Shown: positions 36,201 through 44,468 of the stretch, piece after piece
Layout of the letters: each line of letters begins with the position of its first letter
How positions within the stretch are numbered: the first letter of the stretch is position 1
Assembly: GCA_942490895.1 (NCBI GenBank)
Contig: CALNZC010000080.1
Span: 53,057-117,056 of the forward strand
DNA: 64,000 nt
Direction of reading: 5' to 3'
From: JAGNXB01 sp942490895
GTDB lineage: Bacteria; Bacteroidota; Bacteroidia; Chitinophagales; Saprospiraceae
Translations under genes and position numbers: made by a program
Notes under the pieces: model-generated
The model's input: only the letters and a program-made list of their open reading frames with translations
The model's database searches: none
Told to the model about the DNA's origin: nothing

Positions 36201-36314
36201 ATAAGCATCGGCGTCCGATTCAACTCTCATTGTCGGCAGCATATACAGAAACTGTATAGCTACGATTACTGTGAAGAGAACCAGAAAAAACTTGACGATT
36301 CCTTTACCTTGCAT
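33219..36314 (-). CDS. secDF: Fused protein translocase subunit SecDF
   Basis: 1031 residues, SecD (about 1-650) and SecF (about 670-1010) in one chain, as in most Bacteroidota. It uses the proton motive force to help SecYEG push proteins out. Motifs: LGLDLKGGMSVILQV at the start of the SecD P1 region, VVSAPSVRQPITGGDSQISG, GMAVDANVIIYERIREE (SecD D5 with the RIREE helix), then LGVDLKGGYSYNVQF and GYSVNDTVIVFDRIRE in SecF. Twelve membrane segments are expected. A long loop between the P1 base and the first membrane helices is larger than in E. coli SecD, typical of the phylum. Single gene with its own promoter and terminator. Confidence 0.97.
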   Translation of the reverse strand: MQGKGIVKFFLVLFTVIVAIQFLYMLPTMRVESDADAYAQRVADATGGADTETVLKEARTAYLDSMSGETIVSIPLISDFTYEDLKSRQLALGLDLKGGMSVILQVDLKDFIKSLANNSEDVEFNQALENATKRFNTAQTDYVTLFGEEFQKVANGKKLSNIFILNESFRDEINFETPDGEIIRMIREKANETVKLTHKRLKDRIDKTGVVQPNVSLDENRDLIIVELPGFDNPERARNLLQATAKLEFYDVYRVMDNGIMQALIEADKKLQKSATTDTSLVAEAIEMDTTYNYVYDSTGQIVDSTMNIVEANAGGIEGGGPLMSNMTLNLSSGEGLSFSPAVMGTASRNKKKLIDQYLSRADIKALFPRDLEFRWAYKASRDFTTGEETDQYNLYAIRKKRGSNEAPLEGDRITNASANPDATSGEVVVSLAMDTRGARIWADMTTKAAQDNNREIAILLDNEVVSAPSVRQPITGGDSQISGDFTMAEATDLSNILQVGKLPARTQIIQESLVGPSLGQDNINRSLTSVGLAFALLLVFMVLYYVGGGVVSIIALFANLFFVIGALASYGTVLTLPGIAGLVLTMGMAVDANVIIYERIREELRHGKTMAMAIKDGFQQSYSAIIDANVTTILTALVLSYFGLGPIKGFAIVLIIGILFTLFTAVLLTRLMVEYWVSKDRHMSFASNWSKDLMANVNINWIGLRKYGYMISGALILAGAISFFTRGFELGVDLKGGYSYNVQFVEGSNVDSDMLRKELGDQFGGSPVVKAVDTRNTFNITTSYLVDDTAEDAASRVMDKLFDGVNAISGGGLDKDAFQSTYGDGTHITSSSKVGPTIAEDIKDSSLYSAMFALLLIFLYLFIRFNKWQFSLGAVMALLHDVLATLSIFTLFHGILPFSMEVDQAFVAAILTVIGYSVNDTVIVFDRIREFLGTYTGKTKEEVFNLAINNTLSRTVITSGTTLLVVMSLFLFGGASIKGFAFALIFGILFGTYSSVFIASALVVDLTKEREFKGKEKKKKGFSRSAEAAK

Positions 36315-36354
36315 GTCAAATTGTAATTTGTCTAATATGTCTGTAAAAACTGCG

Positions 36355-36362
36355 CAAATATA
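36355..36362 (-). promoter_or_regulatory. -7 box for secDF
   Basis: TATATTTG on the minus strand, exact TAnnTTTG match, ending 40 bases before the secDF ATG. Confidence 0.5.
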
Positions 36363-36470
36363 CGGGATTTATATGTACAATGTGCACCCAGTGTCTATCG
36401 CAGTCTGAAGGGTTTACGATTCAGTGTGCAATGGGTTGCATAAATCGGACCAACCTCATTCATTTTTTGA

Positions 36471-36478
36471 TACCTTCG
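36471..36478 (+). promoter_or_regulatory. Possible -7 box for the BON-LysM gene
   Basis: TACCTTCG, one base from TAnnTTTG, 37 bases before the ATG at 36516. Weak. Confidence 0.25.
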
Positions 36479-36515
36479 TTTCAGTACTGATTAATTTACT
36501 AAATCGCAATGTGTT

Positions 36516-37013
36516 ATGGGACTATTCTCTTTTTTGAAGAATGCTGGCACAAAATTGTTCGGTAAAGAGGCCAAATCTGCAACTGCAGCCCCGACGGAGA
36601 CCAGTTCTGCCGACCGGATCGCTCAAGCCAATAAATTGAAGTCCATGGCTCTTCGCGGAGTCATAGAAGCTTTGAATCTTCCTGTACAGAATCTGGAGAT
36701 GGAGGTCAATGATGATGCCGTAATCGTCTATGGTCAAACAGATTCTCAGGCTGATCGTGAACGTGTTGTCCTCGCCATTGGTAATGTAGATGGCATCGCA
36801 ACAGTTGATGATCGGATCTCGGTGGTGAACCCGGAGCCAGAAGCCCAATTCTACGAAGTGAAAAAAGGCGACACATTATCCAAGATCGCCAAGGAATATT
36901 ATGGTAATGCCATGAAATACCCGGTCATTTTCGAGGCCAACAAGCCTATGCTGAAAGACCCTAATCTGATCTATCCCGGGCAGGTGCTGCGTATTCCAGC
37001 CTTGAACGATTGA
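36516..37013 (+). CDS. BON and LysM domain protein (Kbp/YgaU-like)
   Basis: 165 residues, no signal peptide. A BON domain spans about 35-108 and a LysM domain about 112-162 (YEVKKGDTLSKIAKEYYG ... NLIYPGQVLRIP). This BON-LysM order and length match E. coli Kbp (YgaU), a soluble potassium-binding protein; other family members bind peptidoglycan. Without an export signal the Kbp role seems the better guess. Single gene, divergent from secDF, with a strong hairpin after its stop. Confidence 0.88.
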   Translation: MGLFSFLKNAGTKLFGKEAKSATAAPTETSSADRIAQANKLKSMALRGVIEALNLPVQNLEMEVNDDAVIVYGQTDSQADRERVVLAIGNVDGIATVDDRISVVNPEPEAQFYEVKKGDTLSKIAKEYYGNAMKYPVIFEANKPMLKDPNLIYPGQVLRIPALND

Positions 37014-37033
37014 TCTATTGCTCATCGATGCAT

Positions 37034-37070
37034 TTCAGCGGCCAGCGATATCACATCGCTGGCCGCTGAA
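37034..37070 (+). terminator. Hairpin terminator after the BON-LysM gene
   Basis: Perfect 16-base-pair stem (37034-37049 with 37055-37070), five-base loop, 20 bases after the stop codon. A short ATTTAA follows rather than a long U-tract. Confidence 0.75.
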
Positions 37071-37188
37071 CATTTAACCTAGCTTGTGATGGCCACATCA
37101 TATCTGGATAGAGGCCACTTGTTTATCAAGGTTGTGGTGATTCCCCGACATTCTTTGGATTTCTTTCCACTGGCAGTCTGCTGAAATG

Positions 37189-37196
37189 TACTTTTG
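37189..37196 (+). promoter_or_regulatory. -7 box for the gldA operon
   Basis: TACTTTTG, exact TAnnTTTG match; the ten bases TGTACTTTTG are also in the ltaE and ftsX promoters. It ends 92 bases before the gldA ATG, the longest predicted leader in the window. Confidence 0.5.
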
Positions 37197-37288
37197 TGAC
37201 TGAATCTCTCCATTTCACTCAGCTGGTTGATCTAAGATCTCCTGAACATGGAAGAGTTTTTTTTGGTTTATCCTAAAAAGCTGGATCT

Positions 37289-38203
37289 ATGGCCGTTTTG
37301 GTCGAACAACTGACAAAAACTTTCGGAAGCCAACGGGCAGTGGATGCCATTTCCTTCCGTGCAGAAGATGGTCAGATCCTCGGATTTCTCGGTCCAAATG
37401 GCGCCGGGAAATCGACTACAATGAAAATGCTGACCGGCTATTTACGTCCGGATGGCGGAACCGCCACTGTGGCCGGTTTCGATGTGGTGGAAGAGGGCTT
37501 GGCTGCCCGCCGCCAGATCGGATACCTGCCGGAGAACAATCCACTCTATACCGACATGTACATTCGGGAATATCTCGAATGGGTGGCCGGATTCTATCCA
37601 ATTGACCAGCCCCGGAAACGGGTTTCTGAGATGATCGATATGGTTGGCCTGGGTCGTGAGCGCCATAAAAAGATTGGTCAACTGTCTAAAGGTTATCGTC
37701 AACGAGTCGGACTTGCTCAAGCCTTGATGCATGATCCAGCAGTGTTGTTATTAGATGAACCGACTTCCGGATTGGATCCGAATCAACTGATCGAGATCCG
37801 ACATCTCATTCGTGAATTGGGAAAGAACAAAACCATCCTCTTTTCCACCCATATTATGCAGGAAGTGGCTGCATTGTGCGATCGAATGCTCATTATTCAT
37901 AAAGGTAAGCTGGTTGCGGATGGCCCTGTCGCTGAATTGCAGCAACAATTAACCGGTTCAAATCGTGTTGTTGTCAGATGTAGTGAATCAGTTGATGGAA
38001 AGGCCTTCTCTTCTATCAAAGGAGTCCAACGTGTAGAAAGAAGGGACGGAGGCAAATTGTTTCATCTGGATGTCCAGGGTGATGAACAAGTGCGTGCTGA
38101 AATATTCAAAGTGGCTGCTGCCCAGGGATGGACGCTCACTGAACTACATATGGAATCCCGCGGTGTTGAAGATGTCTTCCAGGAACTGACAAAGGACCAA
38201 TAG
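37289..38203 (+). CDS. gldA: Gliding motility ABC transporter ATP-binding protein GldA
   Basis: 304 residues. Walker A GPNGAGKST (35-43), signature LSKGYRQ (132-138), Walker B LLLDEP (153-158), all intact. It is the ATPase of the GldAFG ABC system needed for gliding in Flavobacterium johnsoniae. The C-terminal 80 residues form the ABC-2 type extension that ends GVEDVFQELTK. In F. johnsoniae gldA is apart from gldFG; here they are within one operon, which supports the assignment. The stop overlaps the next GTG start by one base. Confidence 0.92.
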   Translation: MAVLVEQLTKTFGSQRAVDAISFRAEDGQILGFLGPNGAGKSTTMKMLTGYLRPDGGTATVAGFDVVEEGLAARRQIGYLPENNPLYTDMYIREYLEWVAGFYPIDQPRKRVSEMIDMVGLGRERHKKIGQLSKGYRQRVGLAQALMHDPAVLLLDEPTSGLDPNQLIEIRHLIRELGKNKTILFSTHIMQEVAALCDRMLIIHKGKLVADGPVAELQQQLTGSNRVVVRCSESVDGKAFSSIKGVQRVERRDGGKLFHLDVQGDEQVRAEIFKVAAAQGWTLTELHMESRGVEDVFQELTKDQ

Positions 38204-38829
38204 TGAAATACGTTGTACTTCCATTTGTTTTCTTTTGGGTCGGACTAGTTGTCTTACCTGGCCAATCCCGTTCCAGGATTATTCCTCCTGAAGGATTCTA
38301 CCTGCAGGCAAAATCCCTTGCCCAACAACAACCGGAGATCCAATTGGATGATATTGAAGGGGATTGGTATGTAGGTGAAGATGACCAATATCTGAGGGGC
38401 ATATTTCAAATGAGGGATTCGGGAACGTTGGTTCGTCCACTGGTGATCTGCCTGGAAGGATCCTGTTACCTGCTGGATCCCGTGCGGACAGATTCCTCAG
38501 TCCTTTACTATGCACCTCTGATCGAATGTGGAGCGATCTGTGTCTATCGTATCCAACGACAATACCCCGTCCAGATCCCTATTCGGGCCTACAATCCAGT
38601 GAATGGACATCCATTTTTGGAATCATCTGTAGAACGAAGGACGGCCACTGAGCAATTGATGATGTGGAATCCACATACAAACGAGCATGATCTGTTGACT
38701 ACGACTAATTACGCCTCATGGACAGGCGCAGACGACCGATCGACGATGAGGGAAAGTGATTTGATCAAAGGCATTCGCACCTATAACCTGATCTTTGTCA
38801 CAGGGGGTGCACCGATAAAACAGGATTGA
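38203..38829 (+). CDS. Secreted protein of unknown function inside the gld operon
   Basis: 208 residues starting at a GTG that overlaps the gldA stop (TAGTG). The hydrophobic N-terminus (YVVLPFVFFWVGLVVLPGQS) is a signal peptide. The mature part has a beta-rich look, with three Cys (ICLEGSCYL, IECGAICVY). No family recognised. Its stop is one base before gldF, so it is translated from the same message between the ATPase and the permease genes. A periplasmic partner of GldAFG is possible; this is inference from position only. Confidence 0.75.
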   Translation: MKYVVLPFVFFWVGLVVLPGQSRSRIIPPEGFYLQAKSLAQQQPEIQLDDIEGDWYVGEDDQYLRGIFQMRDSGTLVRPLVICLEGSCYLLDPVRTDSSVLYYAPLIECGAICVYRIQRQYPVQIPIRAYNPVNGHPFLESSVERRTATEQLMMWNPHTNEHDLLTTTNYASWTGADDRSTMRESDLIKGIRTYNLIFVTGGAPIKQD

Positions 38830-38830
38830 T

Positions 38831-39565
38831 ATGACCGTCATCTTTTTTAAAGAGATCAAGGCTTTCTTTTCTTCTCTGATCGGGTATATCGCGATCGGAG
38901 TATTCCTGCTCCTGCTGGGGTTGATGGTCTGGGTATTTCCCGATACCAGCGTCCTGGAATATGGATATGCCACACTGGACCCCATGTTTGAACTGGCCCC
39001 CATTATTTTCCTCTTTCTCATTCCTGCAGTAACCATGCGTGCCTTTGCAGAGGAGTGGCAGACGGGCACTTATGAGTTGGTCGTCACGCGTCCCGTCACT
39101 ACCGCCCAAATTATTGGAGGGAAATACCTGGCGGCACTCGTGCTGGTAGTTATCGCCTTACTTCCGACATTGATCTATGGATATTCCATGATTCAACTTG
39201 GGTCACCTGTCGGCAATCTGGATTACGGCGCGAGTTTGGGGTCATTTATCGGGTTGATCTTTCTGGCCGCTGTTTTTGTAGCGATCGGGATATGTACATC
39301 CGCACTGACCAGCAATCAGATCGTGGCATTCCTCCTTGGAATCCTCTTGTGTTTTATGGTCTACTGGGGCTTTTCATACATCAGCCGAATTCCCATATTT
39401 ATCGGAAAGATGGATGATGTGATCCAACAATGGGGGATCGAATATCATTATGCCTCAGCAAGTCGAGGTGTCATTGATAGCAGGGATGTCATTTATTTTC
39501 TTTCCGTTATTCTGGCATTTCTGCTGATTACAGCAAGGGTCATTCAACAGAAAAAAGGGGCATGA
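38831..39565 (+). CDS. gldF: Gliding motility ABC transporter permease GldF
   Basis: 244 residues, six predicted membrane helices of the ABC-2 type. The N-terminus (FFKEIKAFFSSLIGYIAIGVFLL) and the MRAFAEEWQTGTYELVVTRPVT stretch after the second helix are typical of GldF. It is the membrane part that pairs with GldA. It overlaps gldG by four bases (ATGA). Confidence 0.93.
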   Translation: MTVIFFKEIKAFFSSLIGYIAIGVFLLLLGLMVWVFPDTSVLEYGYATLDPMFELAPIIFLFLIPAVTMRAFAEEWQTGTYELVVTRPVTTAQIIGGKYLAALVLVVIALLPTLIYGYSMIQLGSPVGNLDYGASLGSFIGLIFLAAVFVAIGICTSALTSNQIVAFLLGILLCFMVYWGFSYISRIPIFIGKMDDVIQQWGIEYHYASASRGVIDSRDVIYFLSVILAFLLITARVIQQKKGA

Positions 39566-41271
39566 TGACGTCAAAGTTTAAAGCTCAAATACAAGGGAAT
39601 GTCTCCCTCTTTCTCTACCTGGGTATCCTGGTGGCAGTGAATGTACTGGCCACTTACTTTCCATTGTCTTTCGACTTGACAGAAGACAAGCGATATACCC
39701 TTACCTCTTCAACCCGCTCACTGCTAGAGGAGGTAGATGGACCTGTCTACGTCGATGTTCTGTTGGGTGGTTCCTTTCCTGCAGGTTTCAAGCGACTTCA
39801 ACGGGCGACAAGAGAGATGTTGGATGACTTTCGCGGAGAGACCAGCTTCCTCGATTATACCTTCACAGATCCCAATACCGGAACCAAGGAACAGGTCAAT
39901 GCCTTGCGGGAAGAATTTGCCAAGCAAGGCATGAATCCGACTAACTTGCGCATTAAAGAAAGCGGGGAAACTACAGAAAAGTTGATCTTTCCATATGCTG
40001 TTATGTCCTATGGAGGACGAAGCGTCCCTGTGAATTTATTGGAGGCAGAGATGCCCGGCTTGCCACCTGAAGTCGTCCTGAATAACAGTATCTCCCTCCT
40101 GGAATACAAATTGTCCAGTGCACTGTTTCGCCTGATCCGATCTGAAAAACCCAACATCGTCTTTATCCGGGGACACGGAGAGTTGATCCCCGAACAAACT
40201 TCAGACTTACGTCGGGAATTGAGGCCGTATTACAGCTTTACCTACCTCACATTGGATAGTGTCTTCCGCATTCATCCTGAAGTGGACCTTCTGATCATCG
40301 CCAAACCACGTGGGGCCTTCAGTGAACCCGACAAGTTCAAGATCGATCAGTACATCATGAAAGGGGGTAAGGCAATGTTTCTACTCGATCCACTCAATAT
40401 CTCCTTGGACAGCATGCGGTTGTCCAGGGATTTCCTCCCGATGGAATATGATTTGAATCTGGATGACCTCTTGTATAAATATGGTGTCCGAGTAGAGAAA
40501 AACCTGGTGCTGGACCTGGAATGCAGTCGGATTCCGCTCCAAGTGGGTATGATGGGAAACAATCCTCAATACGATCTCTTTTCGTGGTATTATCATCCGG
40601 CCGTCCAGCCGGACCTGAACCATCCAATGGTCAAGAATCTCAACCGGGTCAATTTTGATTTTCCTGCCAGTTTGGATACCATCCAAACTAAAACTGTCAT
40701 CAACAAGACCATTCTGATGACGTCATCAGAATACAGCCGGTTGCAATATCCTCCGGTCCAGATTGGATTTGACATCCTGCGATATGAACCGGATCCAGCC
40801 AAATTCAATAAAGGCCCTCAACCTCTGGCTATTTTACTGGAGGGGCAATTTCCTTCAAATTTTGAGAACAGAGTTCCCCAGTTTTTTCTGGACTCACTCA
40901 ATGCGAGAGGGGAGGCCTTCAAGTCAGTCAGTGAACCTACAGGAGTCATCGTTGTATCCGACGGGGATATCATTCGGAATCCGTATAACTCACAAACGAA
41001 TGAGGCAAAGGCACTGGGTTACAACATTTACGAGCGTCGCCAATATGCCAATAAGGATTTTGCCCTGAATATGATCGAGTATCTATTGGATCAAAGAGGG
41101 TTGATCGAAGCCAGATCACGGGATGTGCGGCTTCGTCTCCTGGATAAGGTGAAGGTGACAAAAGAAAAGACGTACTGGCAAGTACTGAACCTAGGTCTGC
41201 CTCTGCTATTGCTCATCTTATTTGGAGTCGGATTCCATTTTTGGCGAAGACGTCGATACGCCCAAAACTGA
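39562..41271 (+). CDS. gldG: Gliding motility auxiliary protein GldG
   Basis: 569 residues. One N-terminal membrane helix (about 15-35), a large extracytoplasmic domain of the GldG/ABC-type uncharacterised family (LTEDKRYTLTSSTRSLL, FIRGHGELIPEQTSDLRREL, KAMFLLDPLN) and one C-terminal helix (about 540-560). It is the substrate-facing partner of GldF. In F. johnsoniae the loss of GldA, GldF or GldG stops gliding. It follows gldF with a four-base overlap. Confidence 0.93.
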   Translation: MMTSKFKAQIQGNVSLFLYLGILVAVNVLATYFPLSFDLTEDKRYTLTSSTRSLLEEVDGPVYVDVLLGGSFPAGFKRLQRATREMLDDFRGETSFLDYTFTDPNTGTKEQVNALREEFAKQGMNPTNLRIKESGETTEKLIFPYAVMSYGGRSVPVNLLEAEMPGLPPEVVLNNSISLLEYKLSSALFRLIRSEKPNIVFIRGHGELIPEQTSDLRRELRPYYSFTYLTLDSVFRIHPEVDLLIIAKPRGAFSEPDKFKIDQYIMKGGKAMFLLDPLNISLDSMRLSRDFLPMEYDLNLDDLLYKYGVRVEKNLVLDLECSRIPLQVGMMGNNPQYDLFSWYYHPAVQPDLNHPMVKNLNRVNFDFPASLDTIQTKTVINKTILMTSSEYSRLQYPPVQIGFDILRYEPDPAKFNKGPQPLAILLEGQFPSNFENRVPQFFLDSLNARGEAFKSVSEPTGVIVVSDGDIIRNPYNSQTNEAKALGYNIYERRQYANKDFALNMIEYLLDQRGLIEARSRDVRLRLLDKVKVTKEKTYWQVLNLGLPLLLLILFGVGFHFWRRRRYAQN

Positions 41272-41279
41272 ATAGTGCA

Positions 41280-42290
41280 ATGAAACGGAATATCATCCTC
41301 TTACTCGTCCTTTCGGTCTTGATCGGGGCAGCTTTCTGGGTGTCAAAGGTGTATAACAAGCCGACGACTCTATCCGATTATGAAGGCTCTTTTGCTGTAC
41401 CGGATACCACGATCATTGGGCATATCCAGGTCGTTGATCGCAATGGAAAAATTCTCAACCTGGACAGAAAGGCAGGAACTTGGTATGTGAATGATCTTTA
41501 CCGGGTCGAGCCTCGGGTGATGGAAGAAATGTTGGAAACCGTCAGTCAGCTTGAAGTGAAATATATTCCTCCAGCCAGTATGATCCCGAATATCATTAAA
41601 AGTCTTGGAGCCCATGGCCGACGTGTTGTTGTCAGCGATCTCGAAGGGCAGCCATTGAAAACCTACTATGTTGGCGGAGTTGCCCCTGAAGGAACAGGCA
41701 CCTACTTTATGATGGAAGGCTCGAATCAACCGTTTGTGGTGACCATGAAGTTTTTCCACGGTTCAGTTTCTGTTCGATTCTTCATGGATGAGAAGGATTG
41801 GCGAGACCGTAGTCTCTTTCCCATGAAAGCTGAGGATATCGTTTCATTCGGGATCGAATATCCACGGTATCGGGACAAATCATTTGTCATTGAAAAGTTA
41901 GCGGGAAAAGACTACTCAGTCCGACCGTTTTATGATCTGACACCGACAATCAACAAGGAAGTCGTCCCAGATCGGCCAGCCAGTTTACTCGATCGGTTAA
42001 AAGACCTTAGGATAGAAGGGTTTGACAACCAGAACCCGGAGCGAGACTCTCTCTCCCGGACCTTGCCCTTTTGCGTGATTTATGTCACGACAAAAGACAG
42101 TGTAGAGCGAGTTACCACCTTTCACAGCATTATCCCTCATGATAAGGATGGCGCACTTCTTCTGGATCAAATGGGTCGGACACTCAAAGTGGAACGTTAC
42201 CATGTGAATGCCAGCTGGGGAGATTTTATGATGGTGCAACACCAGCCATTTTCCAAGATATTCTGGAGTTATGATATGTTTTTCAAGTAA
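41280..42290 (+). CDS. DUF4340-like membrane-anchored protein, GldG partner
   Basis: 336 residues from the ATG at 41280, eight bases after the gldG stop; an ATG 39 bases earlier lies inside gldG and is less likely. One N-terminal membrane helix (about 4-22), the rest extracytoplasmic. The GKILNLDRKAGTWYVNDLYR ... VMEEMLETVSQLEVKYIPP pattern is that of DUF4340 proteins, which often follow GldG-like genes in ABC systems. It likely completes the GldAFG complex on the outer face of the membrane. Confidence 0.82.
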   Translation: MKRNIILLLVLSVLIGAAFWVSKVYNKPTTLSDYEGSFAVPDTTIIGHIQVVDRNGKILNLDRKAGTWYVNDLYRVEPRVMEEMLETVSQLEVKYIPPASMIPNIIKSLGAHGRRVVVSDLEGQPLKTYYVGGVAPEGTGTYFMMEGSNQPFVVTMKFFHGSVSVRFFMDEKDWRDRSLFPMKAEDIVSFGIEYPRYRDKSFVIEKLAGKDYSVRPFYDLTPTINKEVVPDRPASLLDRLKDLRIEGFDNQNPERDSLSRTLPFCVIYVTTKDSVERVTTFHSIIPHDKDGALLLDQMGRTLKVERYHVNASWGDFMMVQHQPFSKIFWSYDMFFK

Positions 42291-42299
42291 CTTGAGGGG

Positions 42300-43487
42300 A
42301 TGATTATCTGGATGCTTTTGACGTTTGTTTGGCTGAACCCTCCTCCGGATTGGGGCTTTTTCGGGCATCGCATGATCAACCGACAGGCAGTGTATACGAT
42401 ACCGGCACCGTTGAACCAGTTTTTCAAACGTCATGCTCCTTACCTGGAAGAACACGGTGTCGATCCCGACAAACGGCGGTATGCCATCCCCCAGGAATAC
42501 AAGCGACATTATATCGATCTGGATATCCTGGAAGATCGTAAAGGCATTGAGTTGGGAACCGACCTTCAGACTGAGATTATTGACTTCCTGGCCGTTGTGG
42601 CCATCACACCGAAAGGTGATTCGTTGCGCTTGGTTCGCTCCGAAACGGGCTCTTCGTTTTACCAACGTGATTCTACCAGTTGCCCGTTCTCTTCGCATGA
42701 GGTTCTTCGTGAGTTTCAACGCTTACAGCAAGATGATCCTTATGCGGAGATCTGGATGTATTCTCCGGATCTACCGGAGCAAATTGCAGATACCTGCGGA
42801 TATTCCGTTGACTTTGTCCGACTGATCTATCTGGATGAGTTTTCCATTCACGGCATTCTGCCATACTGGTTACCCGTGATGCAACGCAGATTGACCAATG
42901 CCTTTTTGACACGCGATATTCCGTTAATCCTCCGACTATCTGCTGACATCGGCCATTATATCGGTGATGCGCATGTACCGTTGCATACCACTGAAAATTA
43001 TAATGGCCAACTGACCGGCCAACAGGGTATTCACGGTTTTTGGGAAAGCCGGATACCAGAGCTGTTTTCGACGGACTGGGACCTTGTCACCGGCCCCGCC
43101 AGTTATGTAGAGAACTATTCTGCAGAAGCCTGGCGGATGGTCAGAGAGAGCCATGCATATGTCGAGGATGTCTTGTCTCTGGAGCGTTCAATCCGGGAAG
43201 GACTGTCCAGTGATCGGATCATGTGTTTCGAGGATCGAAATACCTATAATGTACTGACATATTGCCCTGAATTTGCCAATGATTATCAAAATGCCATGGA
43301 TGGCATGGTGGAAAATCGATTCCGGCAGGCGATCCATGCGATTGGAAGTTCATGGTATTCCGCATGGATTGATGCCGGGCAACCGGATTTATGGGTGGAT
43401 GCGATCATACCCGCCGAGGTTGATGAATCGCTTAAATCTGATCCTCCTGTTGGTGTTCAACCATTGGGCCGACCACACGACAATTGA
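42300..43487 (+). CDS. Zinc-dependent phospholipase C / S1-P1 nuclease family protein
   Basis: 395 residues with a short hydrophobic N-terminus that probably serves as signal peptide (residues 1-12), preceded by GAGGGGA. The family begins WGFFGHRMINRQAV, where Trp and His are the first zinc ligands in the phospholipase C/P1 nuclease fold, and continues with HYIGDAHVPLHTTENYNGQL and HGFWESRIPEL, the main metal-binding block. It would act in the periplasm on phospholipids or nucleic acids; the substrate is not known. It follows the DUF4340 gene after nine bases and is probably in the gld operon, though a role in gliding is not implied. Confidence 0.85.
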   Translation: MIIWMLLTFVWLNPPPDWGFFGHRMINRQAVYTIPAPLNQFFKRHAPYLEEHGVDPDKRRYAIPQEYKRHYIDLDILEDRKGIELGTDLQTEIIDFLAVVAITPKGDSLRLVRSETGSSFYQRDSTSCPFSSHEVLREFQRLQQDDPYAEIWMYSPDLPEQIADTCGYSVDFVRLIYLDEFSIHGILPYWLPVMQRRLTNAFLTRDIPLILRLSADIGHYIGDAHVPLHTTENYNGQLTGQQGIHGFWESRIPELFSTDWDLVTGPASYVENYSAEAWRMVRESHAYVEDVLSLERSIREGLSSDRIMCFEDRNTYNVLTYCPEFANDYQNAMDGMVENRFRQAIHAIGSSWYSAWIDAGQPDLWVDAIIPAEVDESLKSDPPVGVQPLGRPHDN

Positions 43488-43520
43488 TCTGGATTCTCCA
43501 GTGAGCATTACCTTTGCGGA

Positions 43521-44468
43521 ATGAGATTAAACTGGTTTCAAATTGCTATCCGTGGCATGGCTATGGGTATGGCCGAAGTCGTCCCTGGCGTTTCAGGCGG
43601 AACGATCGCTTTTATCACGGGCATCTATGAACGCCTCCTGGAGGCGATCAAGTCTTTCCATCCGTCTTTGATCGGAGTGTTTAAACGAGAAGGCGTTTCG
43701 GGTGTATGGACGGCGATTCACGGGTGGTTCCTGTTATCCCTATTAGGCGGTATGGCTGTCGGGATCATCATTGGTATTTTTGGTATTACCTGGCTGATCG
43801 AGCATCACCCACAAGCTATTTGGTCATTTTTCTTTGGTCTGATTCTCGCTTCAGCTATTTGGATTTCAAGACAAATGGATCAATGGAGCTGGAAAGATGT
43901 GGCCGGCCTGATTCTGGCGGCATTACTCGCATACTGGATCACTATTGCCAGCCCAGCAGCGGGTACAGAGTCGTTGTGGTTTGTGCTGATCTGTGGAATG
44001 ATCGCTATTTCTGCGATGCTACTACCCGGAATCTCGGGAAGTTTTCTCCTGTTGCTGATGGGGATGTATACAGTGGTCATCGGTCATGTCAAAGGATTTC
44101 TGGAAACCTTTTCATTAGAACATGGATTGGTTGTGGGTGTTTTTGGGATTGGTTGTCTGATTGGTTTAGCCGGTTTTTCGCGCATTCTGACCTGGGTTTT
44201 CCGTCATTTTCACAATTTAGCCCTGGCCATATTAACTGGATTCATGATTGGTTCATTGAATCGGCTTTGGCCGTGGAAGGTTGTGGTGTCCACTCGTACG
44301 AATAGTCATGGTGAAGAAGTGCCCTTCCTTGAAAAAAGTGTCCTGCCTTCTGAGTTTCCTGGAGATCCACAGCTTTGGACTGTGGGTATTTGTGTCCTGC
44401 TTGGTTTTGGTCTGGTCTGGTTGATGGATAGTCAGTCTCCAGATAAAGCACTTGATCCCGGCCAATGA
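43521..44468 (+). CDS. DUF368 membrane transporter (undecaprenyl-phosphate translocase family)
   Basis: 315 residues with eight or more membrane helices. The signature AMGMAEVVPGVSGGTIAFITGIYERL at the start and LLPGISGSFLLLLMGMY in the middle are those of DUF368, two inverted halves. DUF368 (PopT) proteins were shown to carry undecaprenyl phosphate back across the membrane for cell wall synthesis, along with the DedA family. It overlaps aroE by four bases. Confidence 0.9.
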   Translation: MRLNWFQIAIRGMAMGMAEVVPGVSGGTIAFITGIYERLLEAIKSFHPSLIGVFKREGVSGVWTAIHGWFLLSLLGGMAVGIIIGIFGITWLIEHHPQAIWSFFFGLILASAIWISRQMDQWSWKDVAGLILAALLAYWITIASPAAGTESLWFVLICGMIAISAMLLPGISGSFLLLLMGMYTVVIGHVKGFLETFSLEHGLVVGVFGIGCLIGLAGFSRILTWVFRHFHNLALAILTGFMIGSLNRLWPWKVVVSTRTNSHGEEVPFLEKSVLPSEFPGDPQLWTVGICVLLGFGLVWLMDSQSPDKALDPGQ

